This document shows, in pieces, positions 49,014-61,500 of a stretch of 64,000 bases of DNA. This stretch comes from Fistularia commersonii (Eukaryota > Chordata > Actinopteri > Syngnathiformes > Fistulariidae). The position numbers were made by a program, and so were the translations under genes. The stretch lies in NCBI GenBank assembly GCA_037954325.1, contig JBBMNZ010000019.1:14557001-14621000 (forward strand). Direction: 5' to 3'. Under the pieces are notes generated by a model. It worked only from the letters and a program-made list of their open reading frames with translations, searched no databases and was not told the DNA's origin. How positions within the stretch are numbered: the stretch's first letter is position 1; each line of letters opens with the position of its first letter.

Positions 49014-52000
49014 TGTTGAGGAAAAAAAAAACACACACCTGTCTGAAAATGCATGGCTGATGGGAACCGTGTGAATCAGATATTACGCACGGGCAGGTTC
49101 TCCCACACGCTGCACTGAATCAGCGGCATTGCTCAGCCGAGCTGGAGAAAAACAAAATTGCTTGCAACCGCCGCCCACACGGGTGGAGATGATCCCGCTC
49201 ATTCCAGGAAATGAGAAAATCAAGTAGATGAAAAAGGGTGACAAAAAAATGTCCCGGGTCAAAGGGCCTGGGGATCCACTGGATCACCACTAGATGTTTG
49301 TGAAGGCTAAGCTAGTAGAGCCTTGAGCCCACATTCGCCAAGCGGTCTATGGTGGCCTGCAGGTTCTTACCTATTTAGATGACAACATGTCAATATCAGA
49401 ATCAGAATACTTTATTGATCCAAAAGGGGGATTTACTTAATGTGATACATGATTCAGTGCACTGGCAAGAAGGTCTCCTGGTTGGATTCCCACAGGGAAG
49501 CCTTTCTGTGTGGATTCCACATCCTCCTGTGTGTGTACTTATACAAAAAGATATCCAGCCAGCAGGTTCTTGATAGTTACTCATGCTGTACAAAAACCTT
49601 CCGGTTTGATCCTGTTTCAAACGAGTGAAAGTGTCTCATAGTTGTGGCTTAGGGTTTGGCCACCGTTTTTTATTGTTTTTTCTTGGAAACAGGTAGACGC
49701 TTTGCATGTAGACATCAACAGTAATAAAAAGTCCTAGCAGCAAGAAGGTCCCTGGTTGGGTTCCCACAGGTGGCCTTTCTGTGTGGGATCCCTAGGTTCT
49801 CCCTGCGTCTGCGTGGGGTTCCTTTCAAAGTCCAAAAACATGCAGGAGGTTCACTGGAGGCCCTGAATTGTGTAGACCAGTGAATAAGAGGGTGAATTCT
49901 CATATGTCTCTATGTGGCCCCGTGATTGGTCAAGGGTGAACGTGCTTCTTGTTCAATGGCAGCCCAGATCGGTCCAAAACCCTGAGTGCAGTGTACAGTC
50001 TCAAAGCGTAATTCATGAATCTGAAAGATATGAATAGTAAATGCGGTTTATCTAAATCCATTTATCTGGTCTCTTCATGCACGGCTCATGTAAGGTAAAG
50101 CTGTATTAGCGATTGCTAGCTCAGTCAAGCTATATCGCTGATGTTTTGATGTTACGCTCGCCTACAGCCATCATTTTCCATGAATTTGGTTACCATGGCG
50201 AACGATACTACATCCCACCCTGACGATGAGTCACCCCGGTGGTTTTGAGGACACACGGGAAATGATCAGACACGCGCTACAGAAACTGCGTCGGCTATGT
50301 TTGGCCTCCCCAAGTTTCATAAACACGGCAGGTTCGCTGCAGGACATCAGCTGATGAAACCGCAGTTTGTCTAGCCGGATCGGCGGAGCGGCAGCGGCTG
50401 GATCTGCAAACAGTTGTCACGGAGACACGTCTACCTGCTTTTCATCATGGCCGCCAGACAAGCGGTGTCCTGTTCGCTGGATTGAATGTCCTGTATGCTC
50501 GACGTCTCCTGGCGGTTCAAACGTAACTAGTTGAGTGACATATCTCAGCCCGTGCTCCAGGTGTCTACTCTGCAGGGAACGCCAATAAACCAAGCATTTA
50601 TGGGTGGAATAAACAGTAAATAAACTAAATTAATATATTTTTGTATTTCATCACGTCGTTGTCTTTTTTCTTCTTGCTTTTCCAGCCGAATAGATAAATA
50701 TAACATAGGTAGTAGAGAAGCAGGCTGTCCAGTCCATTGAACCTCCTGCATGTTTTTATTCCACTGTTTTCCAAACCATGCCAAGCTAAACGCGTGATTG
50801 GTTTCCAGGCAATTGGGGTGCTCCACGCCCTCTTATGTTGCATAAAAACATGTAGCTTTGCAACACTGATAAAAATCTAACTGCTCGTGTTTGCCCGATG
50901 TGAAGGATAATATTGACACCTCTAGCTCGCAGTGAGTGTCAGCAAGAGAAGCTACCTTTTTATTAAACGAGACGCCTGTGGCTGTTGTTGGAGGGGGTTT
51001 CCAGGCGCCCCCCTTTGCGGCTGAAGCTTCTATACCAAAATAGCCTTGGACAGGTTGAAGATCCGCCTGCGATCCGTGGCTGTCCTTTGTAATCTGAACT
51101 TTCTGCGTTGATCATTTAGGTTGCGCAAGTCGGAATATCCCCTAAAGGACGGTTGCCAAGTTGAATCGGGTTTTGTTTATACATCAAAAAATCACAACCC
51201 AGTTGTCTGATGACCCTTTCCATCTAGATCAGCATGATTTACAGAACTCCCACATGTCCTTCAGGAATGAGGGATCATTGGCCTTTAATGGGCAGAAACG
51301 TTGGATAGATCTTAGCTCAATGTGAGCGGCCTTTTGCCTCGACCAGGAGATGGAGAGAGGGCAAGGTTGAGGGAAGACAGAGAGAAGGAAAGCAGGCGTG
51401 TGATAGTAACAGAACTACTGTAGCGCTAACAGCTACATGCTAATAGCTGATGTGATATGGGTTTAAAATTCATAGAGGAAATAACAATGTCGCACAGCCA
51501 GCGAGATGCCGTGGTAGATCAAGCCACGCCCCCTGGAAACCTGCAACATGAGAGAAGCTATGATGTTAGCATGATGATGCAGGAAGAGGAGGAGGAATGA
51601 GAGGTGCATTTGGGGATACCCCTCAGCAGAGTTGCTTAAGAAGGGGCTAGCGTAGCTATAAATGCTAGCTTTCTCAGAAAGAAAGGTTTGCAGTCTGTTC
51701 TTAAGTAAAGAGATGGTTTCCGCCTCGTCGGGTGATATAGGAAAATGTTTCCACAAAAGAGGATCTTGTTGGTGATCCCCTTTGATTGGACAAAGCTGAT
51801 GTCTTCAGCGTCGGTTGAAACATTCAAAGCTGCTGCTGACTCAGACTTTGGCCCGGCCCTGCCAAGTCATGTGTCTGCATGACGAAGGATGGACTGAAAG
51901 TTTGAATCCCGATCAAACTTTCACGTAATGCTCCACCTTCCTCTTTGGGCTGCTCCCTTCGGGGGTCTCAGCCAATCATCTGCCCCCATCTCACCCTCTT

Positions 52001-52714
52001 CTCTCACACCAACTAACTTCCTGTCCTCTTTCGTTCCATCCATAAATCTCCTCTCTGGTCTTCATCTAACCTCAACATGCTTCTACCACCGATCCTCAAT
52101 TCTCCTTCCATCCATGTCCGAACATGTGCTGCCCCTCTGATGGACTCCTTCCTGATCCTCTCCATCCTCCTTACTCTTAAACAAGAACCTCCAACATCTT
52201 TTCCACTGTGTCATTCCATTCAACATCATCAACCCTAAACATCTCCACTCCCGCCTGGGTTTGCAGCCACGTGTGGGGAGTTCACCGACCCCCCGCAGAT
52301 GGTCACCATTCGCTCCCTGGCGGACGAGGAGACGGTTTTGCCCTGCTCCTACCGGAACAGTAGCAACACGGTGGTGCAAGCCATGTGGTACAAGCTGCAT
52401 CCAGATGGCACCAAGGAGCAGATCATCACCGCCCACCATGTGGATGGGCAGACCGGTAAGCGAGCGCGGTGGCCTTCATGAGTGTCGCAAAGATACTCCG
52501 ATCCTCTCATTTCTTCATCTTTCCTCTTCCATTAGCATTTGGCACCTGGGCTACCCGTGTGCACTTCAAGCACGACAAGCCCACCTTGAACTCCTCCCTG
52601 GTCATCAGGAGGACGAAGGTCATGGATGAGGCCGAGTACGTCTGCCAGATCATCACCTTCCCGTCTGGAAACTTCGACAGAATAATAAGACTGATTGTCT
52701 GGAGTGAGTGCGTG

Positions 52715-52746
<32 letters not shown>

Positions 52747-55447
52747 ATCACGGCATCATTTTGTTTTTACAATAATAGCATACTGTCGCTGCCTGAAGGT
52801 CCCTGGTTGGGGAGGCCTTTCTGTGTGGGGCCTCCATGGGTTCTCCGGGTTCCTCCTGCAGCCCAAAAACATGCAGGAGGTTCATTGGAGGCCCTGATGT
52901 GTGAATGAGAGGGTCGATGGCTGTTTGTTTATATAGCATATGAATGAGAGGGTGAATGGTTGCTGGTCTCAAAATAACATTTGAATGAAGAGTGAATTAA
53001 AAAGAAAGGCAAAGTCAACTTCATCTTCAATTTTTCTCACATATACCAGGCCAGGGGTCGGCAATCCGTGGCTCTGGGGCCACATGCCTTTTGCTTTTGA
53101 AAAAAAATTAAGAATTTAAATAAAATCTATTTCATCTTAGTTCGTTCATTTTTTAAATGTAATTTTAAATTTGAAGATGATGGGAATCTTGTGACATCTA
53201 AATTAAAACATGCTAAAATATTTTTATCACTCTTTCTGCACGCATCAGTAAATGCATGACAGCACACAGAGAGGACAGTATTTTTGGTCTGCTGCTGCCA
53301 GCGGATAATTTAAGTTTGGCTTTTTCTTTTTTTTTTCTTTTTTTTTCATAAATACAAGAAGGACTCAAATAGACTCTGAGTATTTTGCTTAAAAGTAACC
53401 TTCAAACCAACATCTTTGTTTCGGAGTTCAAAAATATTTTGGTGCATGCAGAACTGTAATTTGGTTTTCTTTGCAGTTGTTCATTGATTTAAATAATACA
53501 ACACATATGTTTTTATACATAGCATAAAGGCCAAAAGAAAATTGAATTGCTATTGAATTGAATTAAATTTTTGTAAGTCGCTTTGGATAAAAGTGTCTGC
53601 TAAATGACTGTAATGTGATGTAATGAAAAACAACCTTAAATGCCATGTTAATTCATTTTAAATTTCAAAAGTTGTGTGGCTTGTGGTTTCTTTTCTGTGG
53701 AGCAGTAAAGTGCATAATAAACAAACATTAAGCTATCATATATTTATAGTAAAGAATATTATAACTGGTGGCATGAGATGAATAAAATAAACTGGTGCAA
53801 AAGACAAACGGGACGAAAAAGGCAAAAAAACGCACAAAATACGGTATGTGTCTGCACGTGTCACCATCTTGGATTCAATCTAATATTGATCTCATTCAGG
53901 GTGCATTCTTCTCGCAGAAATACAATATGCTCATGGGTTTTTCTTCCGATCTTCTGTGAATGTCCCACCCTGCAGCGATACCCATCAGCTCCTTGGATGA
54001 TGTGGTTCTGGTGGAGGGACAGTCCTACAAGCCGGCGGCGACCTGCCGCTCGGTGGCCCGTCCAGCGCCGCACCTCACCTGGGACACGGACCTAAACGGT
54101 CAGTCCAGCAACCACTCGGCGGATGGCGTGGTCTCCACGCAGTTCTCCCTGCACCCGCTGAGGAGCATGAACGGGAAGAAGCTGGACTGCCTGGTTTGGC
54201 ACCCGACCCTGCAGGGCCCCCGCAGGCTCAACAACAAACTGGTCGTGCACTGTGAGTATTCATGGAAACACTAAGACACATCTAAGAATGAAAGTGTAAA
54301 TGGTTGTATGTCACATAAGATGTGAATGAGAGGGTGAATGGCCATTTGTATATGAAGTCCAAATGAGAGTCTACAGCGGTATGAAAAAGTTTCAGTTTAA
54401 TATATCATATAGCAGACAAACATAGTGATATTTGAGAAATGAAATGAAGTTCATAGGATTTACAGAAAGTGAGCAATAATTATTTAAACAAAAGTAGGCA
54501 GGTGCATAGGCACCCCAACAGAAAAATTACATCAATATTTAGTAGATCCTCCTTTTGCAAAAATAACAGGAAAATCTTGAAAATGATCAGGGGTGCCCAA
54601 ACTTTTTCATACCACTGTATATGGTGTGGGAATGAAAGAGTAAATGCTTGTATGTCTATAGAAATGTAAATGAGAGGGTGAATGGTTGTTTGTCAGCATA
54701 TGACATGTGAATGAATGAGTGAATGCTCTTATGTCTATATGTCGGGTGAATGGTTGTAATTCTCCATATTTTGGGTGAACAAGATGGTGAATGGTTGTTT
54801 CGCGCTTGTTTTCCGTCTGTATATGAAATATTAATGAGAGAGTGAAAATTGTATACCTCTATATGGTGTGTGTGAATGAGAGAGTGAATGAATAGTTGTA
54901 TGTCTGTATATGACATGTAGATGAGAGTGTGAATGGTTTTAATTCTCTATATTTTGGGCAAATAAGAGGGCGAATGGTTATTTATCGCTTCATGATGAGT
55001 GAATGAGAGGGTGAATGATGGTCAGATGCAAAAGGCCGGGAACATTGCAACAGATCCCACCTACCGGGGCAAGAGTCTATTTGTGCAGCTTCTATCAGGA
55101 AAGCAGAAAAGGACCATCAAAACCCACAGATTTTGGCAAAAAAATAGCTTCTATCAAGAGCTGTAAAAGCAATCTCTCCCTAAACTCACCTCCCCTTGCA
55201 AGCTACCACACCCCATCCCCCCAGGAGCACTCACACCTGAACCCCTACCTGCTCAGGCACACACTAATGCAATTCCACCCTGCTTACAGCCACTCCATCC
55301 TCCACCCCCACAGAAACAATCCCACACCCACTTGGCAATCACACACCCAACACCTCCTTGCACTAAGCTGCACTTGAAACCATGGTCATATTCATATCAC
55401 CCTTCGTGCCATCCTGCCGCTATATGTGTATACTATGTCCTTCTGTC

Positions 55448-55500
<53 letters not shown>

Positions 55501-58500
55501 TGTATATACATATATATATATTGGTTCATGGCTGGTGATGCACTGACTTAATCACAATCAGATTTACGAACATATGAACCCTATAGAGTAGCTTATTCAC
55601 CATTTGGTTGGCAGCAGTTAACCGGTTATGTTTAAAACCTCATATCTGCCTTCTTCACACATACCAACTGTAGCATACAAAAAGCACATTTAATCAAGAA
55701 CAGTTATTATAGTCTTGCCTGTACTTATAAATGAAGTCCATGTGAGTCTGATTTAGAAAATTGGCCCAGTTTGGATCTGTAATCCTTCATTTTGAAAGTG
55801 AGGAGAGGAAAAAAAATAAATGGATGGCTGCTCTTGACTTGCTGTCACTGTATTCTGCAGCCGAGGAGTCGCAAGAATCCCCGGAATCACGAGCGCCCCC
55901 TACCATGAGGCAGAAGAACTGCGTGCCTCACTTAGTGGCTCGTCGCAGCCGTTTTATTATCGCTCAGCACAAGAAACTAGTATCAGACATACATTTGTTG
56001 ACAAAAAACACCCTTCATTGGAAGTGTAGATCATATAGCAAAATCGTTTCAACATTTTAATAACAATACACAGAGAGACAACACAGTCTTAGTGCAGAGT
56101 ATGCCAGTAGTCAGCTTTCATTGTACAATCTACATTGAGGCTCAACAGCCTCACCATACGTGGCGTCTCAGTTTTTTGAACAGTAAATGTAAAAAAAAAA
56201 CAGCAATTTTGAATAAAAAGCAACCTAACACTGGTGACTTTAAATGAAACATACCTTTATATTGCATATCACTGATGAATATAACCATTTAATTCTTTTT
56301 TTCATTTGATATTTTTTATCCAAGATTGGCAAGTGAGGCACGGCCTCTCCTGCCTCCCCTGACTGCGCGTCACTGCTGTACTGTAAATGTCATGTCTATA
56401 CACTACGTAAATAACTTGTCTATTTATAATCCTGTACAGACTCTGATCTGAGAGCGCTCACTATAAGATAATGACAATTAAATATCATGAATCTCGAGTG
56501 GACGATTGCATACGTCTATATAAAATGTGAATGAGAGGGTTGTATGTCTTGATATGACGTAGAATGAGTGAATCGTTATTTGGCTGGGTGAATGAGAGGG
56601 TGAATGGTTTTAATTCTCCATAATTTGGGCGAACAAGAAGGTGAATGGTTGTTTATCGCTTAATAATGAGTGAATGAGCGGGTGAATGGTTGTATGTATA
56701 TGATGAGTGAATGGTTGTATGCCTCTATGTGGTGTGTGAATGAGAGGATGAATTGTTGATTGTCTCTATATGATGAGTGAACAATTGATGATTGTATGTC
56801 TTGATATGATATATGAATGAAAGGGTGAATCATGTACCCTCATGACACGTAAATGAGAGAGTGAATGGTTGTATGCCTCCATATGTGGCCTCCGGGGTGA
56901 GCCCCGCCTCTCGCCCGATTACAGTCGGGATGAATATAAATAATGAATGAATGAATGTTTATGCTGCCCAGTGACCTGCCTGGAGAAGCGCAGCCTCTAG
57001 TGACGCCGTGGAGGCATCAGGCAGGGTTGTGTGGAACTTTTGTAGCTGCAGGAGACGATTTGACACCATTAACCTGGGGAACATTTTGTCACTTTCTCAT
57101 AGCTCCATATGTGAATCTCTTGCTATTTTTGATATATCACACCATTTCTCGTGTTGCCAACCATTGCAGAGAAAGAGGAAGTGAAAAGTGACATAGTTGA
57201 AATACACAGAAATCAACACTTACGTTTGCCTCCTCAGTGAACTCAACAGATAAAGCAGCTTCCTGTCGGCCTGCATGTATTGGGCGTTTCCTCCCCTGCT
57301 ATTTTCTTCTAATTCTTATTTCCCATTTGAATTTTCTTTCACTTTTTATTTTTGCACATTTCTTGCCTCTGCACTTTGCAAATGCAGCGTGGTGCAGGGG
57401 GTTAGAGGGATTGCGGAACTGAACATTCCTGGCTCTTCCTAGCCTGTCGAAGTGTTGTTGAGCAAGACACTGAACCCGTAACTGCCTCCCTGGCGCTGTT
57501 CCTTAGCCGCCTTCTGCTCATGGCGCATCCATGATGGAGTAAATGCAGTCGTCAAATGTCACTGATGTTTTGCTCGATGTATAAGTTTAGGTGACAATAA
57601 GGGCATTTTTTCTTCTAATGAGGTTCCATGAAATGACTAGTAATCCCAGCAATAAGTTTAACTTCAGAGCTCAAAGCATGAATAATCATTTCAAGTCCAT
57701 TTTTCTCTATTAATCTGGTTAATTGTTGTTTTCCAGTCCCGCCTGATGCGGCGGTGTCCGGCTACAGCGACCTCTGGTCTGAAAATTTGGGGGATGCTGC
57801 CCTGAGGTGCGTGAGCAGAGGAAACCCCAAACCACAGTTCACATGGAGCAGGTACGCCAGGACCCGCCTCGCTTTCGGTGCCGTCTGGCTCACCTGTGAC
57901 TAACCGTCTGACGCTGTCTGATCACTCCTGCACTTTCAGCTATAATTACTCCGCAGGCATTCAGTGAGCTGATGAAAAACATGTCTCATTAACTCCCCCC
58001 CTGTTATCACATTGTATACTAGAAAGAGATTGAAACGCAAAAGGCAGTCTAGTAACGTTATAGTCTTGTTATTATTGTATTTCCGGACTATAAGCCGTTA
58101 CTTTTTTCACACACTTTAACACTGGAGCTGAAACAACGATGCAGCTAATATATGGACTATTCATCAGCTATTTCATCAGTATATTCAGGTGCGCTCAATA
58201 ATCCAGAAATTACGGTAATCATCCTGTATGTACTGTAGAATTCATATACTGTACAGAAATGTACTTGCATACAGCAATTTACCCTGTATATCCTACCGAT
58301 ACTGTGTCTACAGCAGGGGTCGGCAACCTTTACCACTCAAAGAGCTATTTGGACGCGTTTCCCCACAACAAAGAAAACAGTGGAAGCCACACAACCCTTT
58401 TGAAATTTAAAATGAATTAGCACAGCATCTAACTTTTTTTTTGCCTTTATTCTGTGTATAAACTAAATATGTGTTGCATTTTTTTAAAAGGATGACCAGC

Positions 58501-61500
58501 TGCAGAGAAAATGAAATTACATTTCTGCTTGCAACAAAACATTTTTTAACTCCGAAAAAAGGGCATTGGGTTAAAGGATGCTTTTAAGCAAAATATTCAT
58601 TGTCTTTTTGAGTCCTTCTTGCATTTATTAAAAAAAAAGGAGAACTTAAATCATCCACTGGCAGCAAACCAAAAATGCCGTCCTCTCTGTACTGTCATCC
58701 TTTTACTGGCGTGTGCGGACATAGCGCCAAAAATATTATAACATGTTTTATTTAGATGTTACAAGAGCCCCATCATCTTCAAATTTAAAATTGCATTTAA
58801 AAATGAACAAACTAAAATACATTTTAAATACGTGTTAATTATCTTCAAAAGCCACAGGGAGCCTCATCATAGGGAACAGAGACCTGCATGCGGCTCCGGA
58901 GCCGCAGGTGGTCGACTCAGTATAGAATATTTTGTTTACCGAAAATTGAACATATACAGTAATTTTGTCTTGTAACGTTCATAGTTGTGTAAATTGTTCA
59001 TTCTGTACACACTGCATATTCTGTATATACTGTAGACATTTTATAAAGTATATATACAGTAGACACTATATATACTGTATATACTTTGTGTACTGTACTG
59101 TATATACATTTTCTTGCATACAGCAGTTTTTCCAAGTAGTTTATAGCCTTGCATCCTGTACACACTGTGTCTACTGAAGAAACTGCATGTACTGTACATA
59201 CTGGAGACACTCTATATACCATTTATACTTTAAGCTCTGTATATACTATAGACCCGGGGTGGGCAGTTATTTTGGTTGGCAGGCCACATTTCTTATTTAA
59301 TTTTTATGTGTGGGCCAACTAGGTATCATGTAAACTGAACAAAATGAAAATTTCACTTGAAACATTTAAATTTTTGGCATTTTGTTTCAACTGTAAAATA
59401 CGTATCGTATAAATCGTATAAATGTACCGCCATTATTGTGTATGTAATCATCCATACAAAATTTAAACAAAAAGAAAAAATAAGGAGTTCCTAAATTCAA
59501 TTTTCAATAGAAAACTTAAAATCTTCAAAGAAAATAGTTTGGCGGGCTGGACAAAAAAGCAAAATGGGCCAGATGTGGCCCGGGGGCCGTAAAATTCCCA
59601 GGCCTGCAATAGACAATATATTTCCTGTATACACTGAAAACACTATATTCAATACCTACTGTAGTTTTTCCTGTATATGCTGTATATACTGAAGACATGC
59701 TGTATACTATACATACATTAGACACTTTATTCAGATTTTTGTGTATACATCATAGATAGTGTATATGCTCTACATACTTAACACATTTTTTTTCTATACA
59801 CTGTAGACAGTGTATGCACTATTCATGCTGTAGACACTTTTTCCTGTATAGACATATACTGCATATATTGTATACACTATATATATACTATTCATATTGT
59901 GGGCACAGTTTTTCCCTTTCCGTACTGTATGTACTGTTGACACTGCATATACTACATATATCGTAGACGCTATATATTGCTTTATACACTGCAGACACGG
60001 AGGTGAACCTTATTCAAACTAAGGAGCCATATCAGCTCGAATTCTAACCTGATCTGATTACATATTGAGGTGTGTGTGCTCTTGAACAAACCTTGTATAT
60101 ATACACCTTGTATAAAAAATTTCCCATCACATAGTCACATGCAGCAAAACATCAGCCAAACGTCATTTTAACCCATCGTGAATGAAACCCGAGCAGGGGG
60201 CGGCAGCCAGGGGTCTCGTGAAGGCTCCCGGAATTGAACCTGAGACATTTATTTTCCGTGTCGACCAGAGCCACGCCCCCTCCAGGTGACTAATCCACTA
60301 GGAACTGGAGGCTTTCCACCCTTTTCACATGACTTGACGATATCAGGTGTAGTCACCTCCCGATCCTGCTGCCTCAGTGGAAAGTCACCGTGTCGAGGGG
60401 GTTGTTTTTTAAAGACATGCATTAATAGCTGTAACGTGTTTAACCGTCTCTGCTCGAGTCATGATATGTTCAGGGTGAAGTGTGAGATTCGAAAAAAACC
60501 AACAGGTGGCAAAAAAAGTTTTTTTTTAGGAAGAGGAAACCTAATGTTCACTTCATTTACAAATACACACACACACGCACACACACGGAACTGAAAATAT
60601 CTCAGTCAACTGACATTGTTATCGACTTACATGTAAATACACACACACAAATGCGCCGTGTCAAACCTGTTGGCTTTGTCAATAAAGCGGAGATGTTGCA
60701 GCGTCGTGTTCCTGCTTGCGGCGAGAGCAGGCAGATGAGACACTTTCACACGAAGGAGGGAGGCGGAGGGGGAAGGGATGATGAACGGGACAGACGAATG
60801 AGGTGTAGGTTTGAGGAAGCGTGGCTGAGAGACAACGGCAGGAAACAATAACACCTCGTCGGTAGTCGAGGTGTGATGTGATTGCAGGGGTGGCGTTTCC
60901 TCTTTCTTGCGCACTCGAGAATTCACACTTGCTGAAAAAAGCTGAGCGATCGGCCTTCGTGTTGCGATAGAAGAAAGCCTCCGGAAAGAAATAGACAACT
61001 GAATCAACAGAGAGGTAGACATGAGTTCACCTGGAAATATTCAAATCTAAAAAAGTCGATCATCTCAACACTCACGCGATGCGGTAATTAGCGCCTACGC
61101 CTCACAGCCAGCAGGTCACTAGTTGGATTTCCACGTGGGGTTCCTCAGGGTTCTCCAGGTTCCTCACACAGTTCAAACCCATGCAGGAGGTTCACTGGAG
61201 GCACTAAACTGCCCGTGTCTCTGCATGACATGAGGACTAGTGAATGATTGCATGTTGCTGTGTAGTGTGTTAATGAGGGGGTGAATGGCAGTTTGCCTGT
61301 ATTTGACATATGAGTGAGTGAATGGGTGATTATACACCTCGACATGTGAATGAGTGCTGGGTTATATGTCTTTGTGTGATGAATGAATGAGAGGGTAAAT
61401 GAATGTATGTTCCAGTATAAAATGTAAATGACAGGGTGAATGGTTTTCAGTATATAATGTGTGAATGGTCTTATGCTTATATGGCATGTGGATGAGAGGG

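Larger units (their letters stand above)
58205..60000 (+). repeat. ACTGTATATACTGTAGACAC-type degenerate minisatellite, NECTIN4 intron 5
   Basis: Many diverged units around TATACTGTAGACACT and CTGTATATACTGTA, with larger motifs such as CTTGCATACAGCA recurring (58264 and 59113). Two hAT-like elements (58314-58910 and 59254-59606) split it. Confidence 0.65.

Noticed and set aside
54285..56960. CRISPR-like regular spacing of GAATGAGAGGGTGAATGG units
   Set aside because: Units are diverged and variably spaced with no unique spacers, in a vertebrate intron; it is a minisatellite.
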